A stretch of DNA of 10,313 nucleotides from Candidatus Jordarchaeum madagascarense (GCA_019056875.1 DXJA01000384.1:1-10313); one strand, 5' to 3'; positions 1-6,976 are shown, counted from the stretch's first letter. Notes: generated from the letters alone by a model not told the origin. Numbers and translations are program-made.

Positions 1-16
1 ACCCTTCCTTACCTCC

Positions 17-24
17 TTTTTTTT
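17..24 (+). terminator. T-run, possible archaeal terminator of an upstream gene
   Basis: A run of eight T after a pyrimidine-rich stretch. Archaeal RNA polymerase commonly ends at such T-runs without a hairpin, so this may close a gene lying left of the window. No part of such a gene is visible, so the call is weak. Confidence 0.3.
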
Positions 25-88
25 ATATTAATATATTTCTAATATTATTTCTTGGATTTTACATTTATGATAACTTTAAATTGGTTGG

Positions 89-98
89 TTTAAATATT
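89..98 (+). promoter_or_regulatory. TATA-like box upstream of the nurA-herA operon
   Basis: The stretch tttaaatatt resembles an archaeal TATA box. A start of transcription about 25 bases downstream would leave a leader of roughly 70 bases before the ATG at 189. No clear BRE is seen and the surroundings are AT-rich, so this is tentative. Confidence 0.3.
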
Positions 99-176
99 AC
101 TAGTTAGTGGTTGGACTTGGGGATCAAGCGTTCTTTAAGATGGTATGTTCTAGTGTGATATACTCTACGAGTTGTT

Positions 177-184
177 AGGGTGAT
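177..184 (+). promoter_or_regulatory. Ribosome binding site that decides the nurA start
   Basis: AGGGTGAT matches the anti-Shine-Dalgarno sequence and lies four bases before the ATG at 189. The in-frame GTG at 180 falls inside this site and is therefore unlikely to be the start. Confidence 0.6.
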
Positions 185-188
185 TATT

Positions 189-2096
189 ATGGGAAAATCT
201 TTCCTCAGCTCTCAGATAAGTAGGATAAGTAATATTCTGTTACGGGGCGTTGAGCGACAGTTAACAGACTACAAAAACCGTTTCTCTTCAATAGAGGAAA
301 TTAACCAGTTTATCTCGAAACTATTGGTCACCGATTTAAACCTTGAAAGGGCTTACAGTACCGCGGTTGACTTTTTCGGCTCTGATCGGGTTAGATTCGC
401 GGCTGTGGATGGGACGGAGTACTCGAGGAGGCTTTTCGACTTTATCCTATTTTTCGGCGGTGCCTACGCTGCCACTGGTGAAATACAGTTCCATGAGGAC
501 TCCAAACCCGTGGTGGATTACCACACTCGGTATATTGAGGAGGGTAGGGGGATCTCCAGCTGTATTCCCGTATATATTAATGAGGTTCCCGAAATCGACC
601 AGACATTCTTCAGCGAGGGCGACGACCCGGAGGGTTTATTGACTCAGCCACTATCGGAACAGGAGATAGCGGACAACTCTCAGATTGCGAACTGGATTAT
701 GACCTTTGCAGAGTATTATCTGGCATATCTTCTGGTAACGGATTCGCGGGAACCGGTAAATATTCTTTTCTTGGACCGGTCTCTCTCGGGTACTCAGCGT
801 GCCATTGCTAAGGAAACCTCTAAGAAAACCTACTGGGATAAAAAGTGTGCCATACTGGGATTCAAGGTGGACGGTGAAACCGTTGATAAGAATGATTTGT
901 TCATCGGTCGATACCATGTTTTGAACCCTGAGCTTGGCCTTCCTCCTGCGAGAGGAGACTTTTTGCGCCACAGCATGATACTTCTCTTAGAAGGTAAGGA
1001 TTCCCCACTCACATTGAAGCAGATTTGCGAGGAGTTGGGGATTGGGGACCCGGTGCGAGAGGATAAGGTTGGAAGGTATCTTAATAGTCTTGTCCGAGAG
1101 AAGATAATTCTTAAGAGCCATTCAGAATATCGTATCAATCCGCGGTACCGGAACTCTTGGGATAGAATCTGCAATATGGTTAGAACTTTGGGGCAGAGAA
1201 TATTCAGGGAGGATATCGAGGAATCTGCAACGAGTAGTAAGATGATCATCAATTATGAGGACGACGCTTCGCAGTACCTGTCCACGCTGGATATTGCTTT
1301 TCTCACGCTTTTCTGCTTCTACATGCTCATCGAGGAGTGCTGGAAGAGAAGGGTTCTGCTTCTGGGAATCACCAAGGACACCGCGGCCAGTGATTTTAAG
1401 AACCATTTTATTCCCGTCTGTTCCAACTGCAATCTTTTCGGCTGCACCGTTTCGCCAGAGTGCTTCTCAAATCTTCCTAACACTGACCGCATGCTCTTAC
1501 AACACTACTCCTTCAACTGTTCCGATGTTCTCCATCCTCCTTGGAGTCTGACAGAGTATGACTCTGCATTCACCACTATTGTGCCGGATCACGATAGAGG
1601 ACCGAGGTACGTTAGGGGAGCGAGGAAAAACAAGATCACCATAGAGCGGTTGTTTCTCAAAACCTATGTCCAGCTTCAGGAGGCTGAACACGATTCAAAA
1701 CTGAGGAGCAACGTTCTACTCATAGATAGATTGGCTTATCCCGAATACGATATGAGGAAGGAGAACATTGAGATTTTTCATCAGATTTATGTGGGAGAAG
1801 AGCCGGTGAACGTATTTGTGATAAAGAATGAGAACGGTGGGCGTGAGCTTATGAACCTGACCCTGGTGACTCTGGCGGCTACTACCACTTCTACCATTCC
1901 CGAGGTTTTCGGGCATAACAAACCGCTTTTTATTGCGGATAACGTGGCGAAGTGGAATTACTCCCTGTTTAAGAACTTGATTGACACCACTAAGGAGTGG
2001 ATTATGACGAATAAGGATTTAAAGAAGTTTGTATACTATATGACCAGCTTCCGTGAACGGAGGGGTGAAATTGAGCGGCTTAGAAGAGGAGCTTAA
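189..2096 (+). CDS. nurA: NurA-like DNA nuclease, large form with inserted winged helix
   Basis: Likely the nuclease partner of the HerA ATPase encoded next. NurA enzymes are metal-dependent 5'-3' and endonucleases that degrade DNA fed through the HerA ring. Numbered from the ATG at 189 (635 aa), the sequence shows the N-terminal NurA motif AAVDGTEYSR with the expected catalytic Asp at 74, a likely Glu at 174 and a second Asp motif NILFLDRSLSG with Asp 196. A later LLLGITKD stretch and a C-terminal GHNKPLFIADNVAKW element also resemble NurA. Ordinary NurA proteins run about 300-450 residues. The extra length includes a winged-helix-like segment at about 258-322 (LTLKQICEELGIGD, then a second helix and wing) and a Cys cluster CSNCNLFGCTVSPEC at about 411-425. 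The 3' end overlaps herA by 26 bases, so the two are surely co-translated. The family call rests on motif memory and on the HerA neighbour. Confidence 0.8.
   Translation: MGKSFLSSQISRISNILLRGVERQLTDYKNRFSSIEEINQFISKLLVTDLNLERAYSTAVDFFGSDRVRFAAVDGTEYSRRLFDFILFFGGAYAATGEIQFHEDSKPVVDYHTRYIEEGRGISSCIPVYINEVPEIDQTFFSEGDDPEGLLTQPLSEQEIADNSQIANWIMTFAEYYLAYLLVTDSREPVNILFLDRSLSGTQRAIAKETSKKTYWDKKCAILGFKVDGETVDKNDLFIGRYHVLNPELGLPPARGDFLRHSMILLLEGKDSPLTLKQICEELGIGDPVREDKVGRYLNSLVREKIILKSHSEYRINPRYRNSWDRICNMVRTLGQRIFREDIEESATSSKMIINYEDDASQYLSTLDIAFLTLFCFYMLIEECWKRRVLLLGITKDTAASDFKNHFIPVCSNCNLFGCTVSPECFSNLPNTDRMLLQHYSFNCSDVLHPPWSLTEYDSAFTTIVPDHDRGPRYVRGARKNKITIERLFLKTYVQLQEAEHDSKLRSNVLLIDRLAYPEYDMRKENIEIFHQIYVGEEPVNVFVIKNENGGRELMNLTLVTLAATTTSTIPEVFGHNKPLFIADNVAKWNYSLFKNLIDTTKEWIMTNKDLKKFVYYMTSFRERRGEIERLRRGA
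2059..2068 (+). promoter_or_regulatory. Strong Shine-Dalgarno for herA inside the nurA 3' end
   Basis: GGAGGGGTGA is a near-perfect anti-SD match within the last codons of nurA. It puts the TTG at 2071 seven bases after GGAGG. The in-frame GTG codons at 2053 and 2065 lie before it or inside it. Confidence 0.6.
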
Positions 2097-3927
2097 AACG
2101 TACTTTACCGATTTCGATGGAAAATTCAAGGCCCGACTGGGAAGAGTGATTCCCTCCAGTGAGACCTCCAGCGAAGAGTTCGGAACTTCTTCACCTTACA
2201 ACTGCCGGGTTCTGGCCGAGTATGATCGCGACCTCCTGCGGCTTATCGACTCTGGGATGCTTCTGGCGGTTAGGAATTTTAGAACAAAGGAGACTGGTGA
2301 AACCCGATACACCCTTATGGGGATTCTTCGTTTCTGGCCTGAACACTTCGGTTTGAGAGGATTGAAAGACTACCAGTATTATCCTCTACAGTTCGAGGTC
2401 ATCGAACAATCGGTCAGCGACTGGGAGACCAGCGACAAGTCCACCATGATAATCCAGATATCCGCAATCCCCATAAACTATGATCTCATAATCGGCGAGG
2501 AGGGAGAATTTAGCTATGAGCGTGGATTCTCATACCCCGTGGTAGGGGAACAGGTTTACATTCTTAACAAGGAAATGATTAAGGACATGTACAATCGCAG
2601 CGTCCTAGAGGAAATCGGATTCAGCTCCGAGAAAACCAGTAATGATCCCCGGAAGGATCCCAGACTGGGAACCATTAAAATGTTTGAGGCCTCCCCCGAG
2701 GATATTCCCATCTACTCTAACTACGATTCTCTGGTGAGATATCACTTCGGCATATTCGCGTTTACTGGCGGCGGTAAAAGCAACCTGCTTTCAAACATTC
2801 TGAGAAGATTGCTAATACATACCGCGGACACCAAGGTGATAATCTTTGACATATCCTGCGAGTACCCCTTCCTCCTGATGGACCTGTTCGCAGACCAGAA
2901 AATCCCCTCAAAAATCATTCTTGAGAACAAAGCGGAAACTGTAAAAGAATTCTATAACTCAATCGTTAAACCTAAGCTCTTCGAGAACAATCCCAAAGTG
3001 ATTAAGGGAATGGAAAAAATCTTCTCCCAAAACAAGGTTACCCACTTTGTGCGAGAAGTGTTAAGAACCCCCACCTTCCAAGAATTTCTGGACAATGTAT
3101 CTGCACTCAAATCAGACAACCAAAGCAAACCTAACTACCTGGAAGCACTAAACGAAATCGAGGTACTAACCGCAAGACACATGGCGGAAAAGAATCACAT
3201 AGAATCCGACGAAATAGACAACGATTTTGTAGAAATGCTAGCAGCCGCAGCACCACAGATAGCCGAAGCCTACAGAGTGCACGAGAAGAGCACCCTCTAC
3301 GGCTGGTTCGAAACAAGGCGGCTCATGGGACGCTACTTCCGCCAAATGGAAGAATTCCAACCCGGCGAGGGGGCAAACTCGGAAGCGATAAAAGAACTAA
3401 TAGAAGGAGAAACCCGTCTGATTAGCATCTCAATCAGCGATCCCCAGATAATAAAAGAACTAGTAATAGATTTGACCCAAGAGGTTCTCGCCCAGAGGAA
3501 AAGGGAGTTCAAGGTAAAGCCTTACATTCTTTTCGTCTGGGATGAGGCGCAGGAATTTGTGGCCAACCCTGGTAGTGTATCCGGAATAGATCGACTATGC
3601 TCAGTGGAGGTTGAGAGACTGCTAAGGCAAGGAAGAAAATACGGTCTTGGCGGCTGTATAGCCACTCAGCGAATAGCCCACCTAAACACCAGCGCCCTCC
3701 AGCAACTACACACCTATTTTGTAAGCACCCTTCCCAGACCATACGACCGAGGTTTGATTAGTAACACATTTATGATAGACAAAAACATACTAGAGAAAAC
3801 CCTAGAATTTACACCAGGAGATTGGCTGCTCTCAAGCTACATAGCCACAGGACTGGCAAACGTGCCGATATACATTCGCGCAGACAACGCGGAAGAAGAA
3901 ATCGAAAAATTTCTAAATAAGATCTAG
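2071..3927 (+). CDS. herA: HerA-type bipolar DNA helicase/translocase ATPase
   Basis: A hexameric ring ATPase of the FtsK-HerA superfamily that moves along double-stranded DNA and couples to NurA. Counting from the TTG at 2071 (618 aa), residues of about 45-95 look like the N-terminal HAS barrel. Walker A is AFTGGGKSN near 230-238, and FDISCEYP near 259-265 stands where HerA proteins have their DxHGEY-like strand. Walker B is ILFVWDEAQEF with Asp 491 and Glu 492, and LLRQGRKYGLGGCIATQR near 517-534 is the typical HerA arginine-finger and sensor region. A helical insertion of roughly 150 residues lies between Walker A and B, making the protein longer than the usual 500 or so. It overlaps nurA by 26 bases. 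An alternative start is the GTG at 2053, which adds six residues. The family call is firm; a repair or defence role is open. Confidence 0.9.
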   Translation: MSGLEEELKTYFTDFDGKFKARLGRVIPSSETSSEEFGTSSPYNCRVLAEYDRDLLRLIDSGMLLAVRNFRTKETGETRYTLMGILRFWPEHFGLRGLKDYQYYPLQFEVIEQSVSDWETSDKSTMIIQISAIPINYDLIIGEEGEFSYERGFSYPVVGEQVYILNKEMIKDMYNRSVLEEIGFSSEKTSNDPRKDPRLGTIKMFEASPEDIPIYSNYDSLVRYHFGIFAFTGGGKSNLLSNILRRLLIHTADTKVIIFDISCEYPFLLMDLFADQKIPSKIILENKAETVKEFYNSIVKPKLFENNPKVIKGMEKIFSQNKVTHFVREVLRTPTFQEFLDNVSALKSDNQSKPNYLEALNEIEVLTARHMAEKNHIESDEIDNDFVEMLAAAAPQIAEAYRVHEKSTLYGWFETRRLMGRYFRQMEEFQPGEGANSEAIKELIEGETRLISISISDPQIIKELVIDLTQEVLAQRKREFKVKPYILFVWDEAQEFVANPGSVSGIDRLCSVEVERLLRQGRKYGLGGCIATQRIAHLNTSALQQLHTYFVSTLPRPYDRGLISNTFMIDKNILEKTLEFTPGDWLLSSYIATGLANVPIYIRADNAEEEIEKFLNKI

Positions 3928-3935
3928 CATTTATG

Positions 3936-3957
3936 ATGATATGATCTTTAATATCAT
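3936..3957 (+). terminator. Inverted repeat after herA, possible terminator or operator
   Basis: ATGATAT and ATATCAT form a perfect 7-bp inverted repeat around an 8-base loop, nine bases after the herA stop. A T-run at 3989-3994 follows at a distance. It could end the nurA-herA transcript or act as an operator for the toxin-antitoxin pair downstream. Confidence 0.35.
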
Positions 3958-3988
3958 AGTTTAGAAGAGCAGTTCTCTGTGGGATAAG

Positions 3989-3998
3989 TTTTTTAATT
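3989..3998 (+). promoter_or_regulatory. TATA-like box before the tumA-tumE pair
   Basis: ttttttaatt lies about 30 bases before the ATG at 4028, which would give a very short leader. The AT-rich surroundings make this a weak call. The same T-run might instead terminate the herA transcript. Confidence 0.3.
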
Positions 3999-4027
3999 GT
4001 TTGAATCTATAAGTGCTTGGTGTTTGT

Positions 4028-4297
4028 ATGGATTTAACGGTTTCGCGTGAGGAGATTAGGGAGTATCAGAAGTTAAAGATAATTTCTCAGCTTGCTCCTA
4101 TACGGGAGAAGATAAAATTTTTAGAGAGGAAATACGGTTGCTCTTTTGAGGATTTCGAAAGGAGGATTGGGGAGGATGAAGAAAATTTTGAAAAGTGGGA
4201 TGATTATATTGAGTGGAAAGCCTATGCTGAGAGTCTAAGAGATTTGACAGCAAAACTCGAGAAGATTGAGGATGCTAAGAACATTAGACTTACTTAA
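4028..4297 (+). CDS. TumA-like antitoxin of a TumE/TumA toxin-antitoxin pair
   Basis: A small, highly charged, largely helical protein of 89 residues, rich in Lys and Glu, with a likely coiled-coil or helical hairpin. It begins MDLTVSREEIREYQKLKI and holds the segment EENFEKWDDYIEWKAY in its second half. This kind of protein is commonly encoded directly upstream of DUF6516 (TumE) toxins in archaea, and its position and overlap here fit the antitoxin role. The ATG at 4028 is preferred, with GGTG five bases upstream. A GTG at 4013 would add five residues. The stop at 4295-4297 lies inside the toxin gene, so translation of the two is coupled. No HTH is evident, so if it binds its own promoter the fold is not obvious. 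The role is inferred from the neighbour and from recall of the family. Confidence 0.7.
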   Translation: MDLTVSREEIREYQKLKIISQLAPIREKIKFLERKYGCSFEDFERRIGEDEENFEKWDDYIEWKAYAESLRDLTAKLEKIEDAKNIRLT

Positions 4298-4592
4298 ATC
4301 CCGTAAGATAATCGAAAAATCAGAGTTATTGGACTTTAAGCAGGGTAAAGGCTTCTACTACTTGAGGATCAAAGCGATATTAAAGGAAGGTAGCGAACTT
4401 CACATAAGAGAATATGTATCTGAAAACAAGTATTTATACTCATACCATTGGCAGGATAATGAGGGTCAACTCATAATTAGGTGGGATAACTCTCCTCATC
4501 ACAGACACCTAAGAACTTTTCCTCACCATAAGCACACTCCCGATATAGAAGAGTCTCAAGAAATCGGTATAGAAGAGTGCTCAAAGTTATAG
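4272..4592 (+). CDS. TumE-like (DUF6516) toxin, C-terminal helix lost by frameshift
   Basis: The likely toxin of the pair, a family proposed to act on RNA. The product from the ATG at 4272 is 106 aa. It carries the DUF6516 signature: an LHIREYV strand (residues 44-50), YSYHWQDNEGQLIIRWDN (57-74), then PHHRHLRTFPHHKH (76-89), the His-rich core that probably forms the active site. After about residue 102 the reading frame departs from the family. In the +2-shifted frame (4577-4615) the DNA encodes VLKVIEERLLKN and a stop, just the amphipathic helix these proteins normally end with. A single missing base near 4572-4578 explains this, so the toxin may be disabled or the base may be an assembly error. 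The first 26 bases overlap tumA. A TTG at 4266 is an alternative start. Confidence 0.8.
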   Translation: MLRTLDLLKSRKIIEKSELLDFKQGKGFYYLRIKAILKEGSELHIREYVSENKYLYSYHWQDNEGQLIIRWDNSPHHRHLRTFPHHKHTPDIEESQEIGIEECSKL

Positions 4593-4615
4593 AGGAAAGA
4601 CTACTGAAAAATTGA
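4577..4615 (+). pseudogene. Out-of-frame C-terminal tail of the TumE-like toxin
   Basis: This short stretch reads VLKVIEERLLKN then TGA in the frame shifted relative to the toxin gene. Joined to the in-frame GIEE just before it, it restores a normal family ending. It is listed separately so that the intended gene end, 4615, is on record. Confidence 0.55.
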
Positions 4616-4676
4616 ATTAGTTCAATCAGCATAAATCGATTGGGTTCCAATTTCTCGATTAGTTAAAAATGTTTTA

Positions 4677-4694
4677 TCCTTTAACTTAAAAGGA
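4677..4694. terminator. Weak hairpin between convergent genes
   Basis: TCCTTT and AAAGGA form a 6-bp stem with a 6-base loop in the AT-rich gap between the convergent toxin and phosphoesterase genes. It could serve as a terminator on either strand. The stem is short. Confidence 0.25.
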
Positions 4695-4740
4695 ATGGTG
4701 TAATCATTATATTTTCTGACTGGCGTTTGTGAGAATTTTT

Positions 4741-5484
4741 TCATAGTGTTTTACATTTTCTTACACGTTCTTCTTTTCCACCAACTTCTTTCAGATTAAT
4801 GGTCGTGTATGTGTCCTTAAATTCTATTATGTAGTAGCATTGGGGTATCTTTGCTCTAACCTTTCTGCAGGAAGGTGTTCCCGCGGTTGCTACATAGATA
4901 TCCTCCACCCTCCAGACGTGGGGTGTATGCTTGTGACCGCACAAAACAAGATTCACCTTATTTCTTACGAGCATTTGTAGAAAATCGCCGGCGTCAGTTA
5001 AAACGTTTCTCTCTCTGCCTGTCCCGGGCACTGAGACCAGATGGTGATGAACAGCAACAATTTTATAGAAATCATCTGGAACTCTCTGCAAGTTTTTATC
5101 AACCCAGTCCGTTCTACCTCTCCCAACGCGTCCTTCATCCAAATCAGGCACGCTACTGTCAACTCCCACAATGAAAACATCGTCCATTCTATGTGTCCAG
5201 TTTCCCACTCCGAAGATTTCCTCGTAATAGATGTAACCGGTGTATCTGGCGTCGTGGTTTCCGGGGATGACCAGAGTTTTGGACTTGAACTGGTCAACGT
5301 ATTTTTTCGCTGATTCGTAATCCTCCTTTAATCCGAACATTGTTAAATCCCCTGTTAGGATGACGGCTTCAGGAGCCAGTTCGTTTACCTCGTCAATGCA
5401 AAGCTCGAGTTTTTCGGGCATAAATTCCCCCCTTTCACCTCTTCCGACGTGAATATCTGAAACGTGTACAAATAGATGATCCAA
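4741..5484 (-). CDS. Calcineurin-like metallophosphoesterase
   Basis: A two-metal phosphoesterase of the Icc/CpdA-like class (COG1409 type). Counting from the TTG at 5484 (247 aa), all the metal-site motifs are present: SDIHVG with Asp 10 and His 12, GDLTMFG with Asp 46, PGNHDARY with Asn 77 and His 78, AVHHHLV around His 146-148, and CGHKHTPHVW with His 184 and His 186. The length fits the single catalytic domain with no extra capping domain, which argues against an Mre11/SbcD nuclease (usually 330-400 aa). There is no signal peptide, so it acts in the cytoplasm. The start is chosen because GAGGTG lies five bases upstream of the TTG at 5484. The longer start, a TTG at 5508, has no such site. 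The substrate (cyclic nucleotide, phosphoprotein, nucleotide or nucleic acid end) cannot be told. The gene diverges from the RtcB-like gene and converges on the toxin gene. Confidence 0.88.
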   Translation of the reverse strand: MDHLFVHVSDIHVGRGERGEFMPEKLELCIDEVNELAPEAVILTGDLTMFGLKEDYESAKKYVDQFKSKTLVIPGNHDARYTGYIYYEEIFGVGNWTHRMDDVFIVGVDSSVPDLDEGRVGRGRTDWVDKNLQRVPDDFYKIVAVHHHLVSVPGTGRERNVLTDAGDFLQMLVRNKVNLVLCGHKHTPHVWRVEDIYVATAGTPSCRKVRAKIPQCYYIIEFKDTYTTINLKEVGGKEERVRKCKTL

Positions 5485-5489
5485 AAGAA

Positions 5490-5495
5490 CACCTC
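5490..5495 (-). promoter_or_regulatory. Ribosome binding site that decides the phosphoesterase start
   Basis: On the minus strand GAGGTG stands five bases before TTG at 5484, selecting this rare start over the TTG 24 bases upstream. Confidence 0.55.
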
Positions 5496-5609
5496 TAAAC
5501 TCTTTCAAATTGATTGTTTCTAATAGAAAAATGGTTACAAGTTTTATATTAAGTATTACTGTGTTTAAGAGTTTTTTAGAAAAGGATATAAGTTTACGAA
5601 GTAAGAAAC

Positions 5610-5636
5610 TAACCGCCTAGAAATTTTTTAACCGCC
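5610..5636. repeat. Two direct TAACCGCC repeats in a divergent promoter region
   Basis: TAACCGCC occurs at 5610-5617 and 5629-5636, 19 bases from start to start, about two helical turns, so both copies face the same side of the DNA. The copies are GC-rich within an AT-rich gap between divergent genes, which fits a binding site for a dimeric regulator. No regulator gene is seen next to it. Confidence 0.45.
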
Positions 5637-5691
5637 CTGAACGGGGTTTTAGTACTATAATCTAAACTTATTTGCTTCAAACATTATAAAA

Positions 5692-5697
5692 AGGAGG
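5692..5697 (+). promoter_or_regulatory. Strong Shine-Dalgarno of the RtcB-like gene
   Basis: AGGAGG directly abuts the ATG at 5698, too close for initiation there, but lies six bases before the ATG at 5704, which is therefore the preferred start. Confidence 0.6.
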
Positions 5698-5703
5698 ATG
5701 AGA

Positions 5704-6915
5704 ATGGGTATTCCTAAATTATTAAAAGGTGATAAAGAGAATCTTCTCAAACAAGCTAAAAGACACATATTTTCTCTAGGTATGGGTGATATAGGCTCTG
5801 CTCTTTGTAGAGTTAATATGAAATATGGTATAGCTAAAATTCACTGGATGCAAGAAGAATTGGGAATGGAACCTAACGCCACTTTTATCTCTGGTCCGGA
5901 TGAAACAATTTCTAGAAATGTTCAAAGATGGGGAGGAGGCATTGGTTACGGTGGGAAAATAAGTTGGGGGGATGGAAACGAAAAGGTGTTCGTGTTAGAC
6001 GTTATGCCAAACACCTGTGGGATGCTCGTGGGGGGACTTGACGAATTGCCAAGCTATGAGAAACTGATTCGAAGAGTCCACAACGTTCTAAAAGAAAACA
6101 TCGAAATCGATGGAATCCCTATAGATTGGGATTTCGGTAAGGGCAACCATTTTATCGATCTCTTCAAGGTAAGAAAATTAGATGGCTCAGATCTTCCACC
6201 CTACGCCTTCCTCATACATTCTGGAAACCAAGAATTAAAAGGCGATAATCCAAAAGGACCCGGACTGTACCATCACAAAAGCAAAGAATTACAAGAAATA
6301 GCCGAAGGTATAAACACTCCATTCGGGGTTCTTCACGTACTATTGGATAAGGAAGTTGACTCTTACTGGAAATTTTGCAACTATGCGGAATCGTTTTCCA
6401 AGAGGAGACGAGTAACCGCGGCGAATGAAATATTCGATAGCTTCACAGAGATAGCAAACATCACCCATCAGGGACTATTAAACAAAAATGAAGTGTTACT
6501 TGGCGTCAACAATTCACTGGAAGAATCCCTTCTACCCATAGGCACCAGAGCGGGATTACCCTCGTTTCTGGTAACGGGTAAAAAAAATCTAACCGAAGAA
6601 AACATTGAGAACCTAGGATTCACACGCCGCTCCCAAGAACTAGGAGTGTATCACAGACTAAAAAATGCTAACATTGTACCTCACGGCACCGGGTACACAT
6701 TTCCGGAAATCCTCTCCGTATTAGAGGTCAAAGAGATAGAAACTAAAAGATACTTTGTTGTGGATATGCAAAATGCCGTGGGACATAAAATAATAAACAA
6801 TCCACGCGATATACCCTATACATTCAGAGGTCAGGCGGTTGTACTCCGCTCACTGGAACTGGGACTCTGCGAAATCGTAGCAAGACTCATGCCCGAATAC
6901 GTGATAAAAGTATGA
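5704..6915 (+). CDS. Divergent RtcB-like RNA ligase family protein
   Basis: A remote member of the RtcB (COG1690) family, whose known members join 2',3'-cyclic phosphate or 3'-phosphate RNA ends to 5'-OH ends with GTP and Mn2+. The 403-aa product (from ATG 5704) keeps the metal and guanylation residues in order: VLDVMPNTCGM (Asp 99, Cys 105), GKGNHFID (Asn 148, His 149), FLIHSGNQ (His 172), ANITHQGL (His 255), LLPIGTRAGLPSFLVTGK matching the family's GSMGTxSYIV segment, and PHGTG with His 327, the counterpart of the GMP-accepting His. It differs clearly from true RtcB. The DxGCG motif is expanded by three residues, the N-terminal PDxHxG motif is not recognisable, and the HSGSRGLG loop reads HSGNQELKG. 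The ligase role is therefore uncertain, and it may be a paralogue with another RNA or nucleotide substrate. It is a single gene with its own leader; no archease or RtcA neighbour is seen. Confidence 0.75.
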   Translation: MGIPKLLKGDKENLLKQAKRHIFSLGMGDIGSALCRVNMKYGIAKIHWMQEELGMEPNATFISGPDETISRNVQRWGGGIGYGGKISWGDGNEKVFVLDVMPNTCGMLVGGLDELPSYEKLIRRVHNVLKENIEIDGIPIDWDFGKGNHFIDLFKVRKLDGSDLPPYAFLIHSGNQELKGDNPKGPGLYHHKSKELQEIAEGINTPFGVLHVLLDKEVDSYWKFCNYAESFSKRRRVTAANEIFDSFTEIANITHQGLLNKNEVLLGVNNSLEESLLPIGTRAGLPSFLVTGKKNLTEENIENLGFTRRSQELGVYHRLKNANIVPHGTGYTFPEILSVLEVKEIETKRYFVVDMQNAVGHKIINNPRDIPYTFRGQAVVLRSLELGLCEIVARLMPEYVIKV

Positions 6916-6976
6916 AAAATCGTTTCTAAACTTTATATTCGGAATAAGGGCTTTATGGGGAAAGCGGTGTCTGGTT

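Noticed and set aside
180..188. GTG at 180 as the nurA start
   Set aside because: This GTG lies within the AGGGTGAT ribosome-binding site for the ATG at 189, so it adds only three unlikely residues.
651..971. Minus-strand open frame inside nurA
   Set aside because: It lies wholly inside the well-supported NurA-like gene on the other strand, has no recognisable motif and no ribosome-binding site, and is best seen as a shadow frame.
4875..5313. Plus-strand open frames opposite the phosphoesterase
   Set aside because: The minus strand here encodes all the metallophosphoesterase motifs; the plus-strand translations show no family features.
4741..5484. Phosphoesterase as the missing Mre11 partner of NurA-HerA
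   Set aside because: At 247 aa it lacks the capping and C-terminal regions of Mre11, it is on the opposite strand with a toxin-antitoxin pair between, and no Rad50 gene is present.
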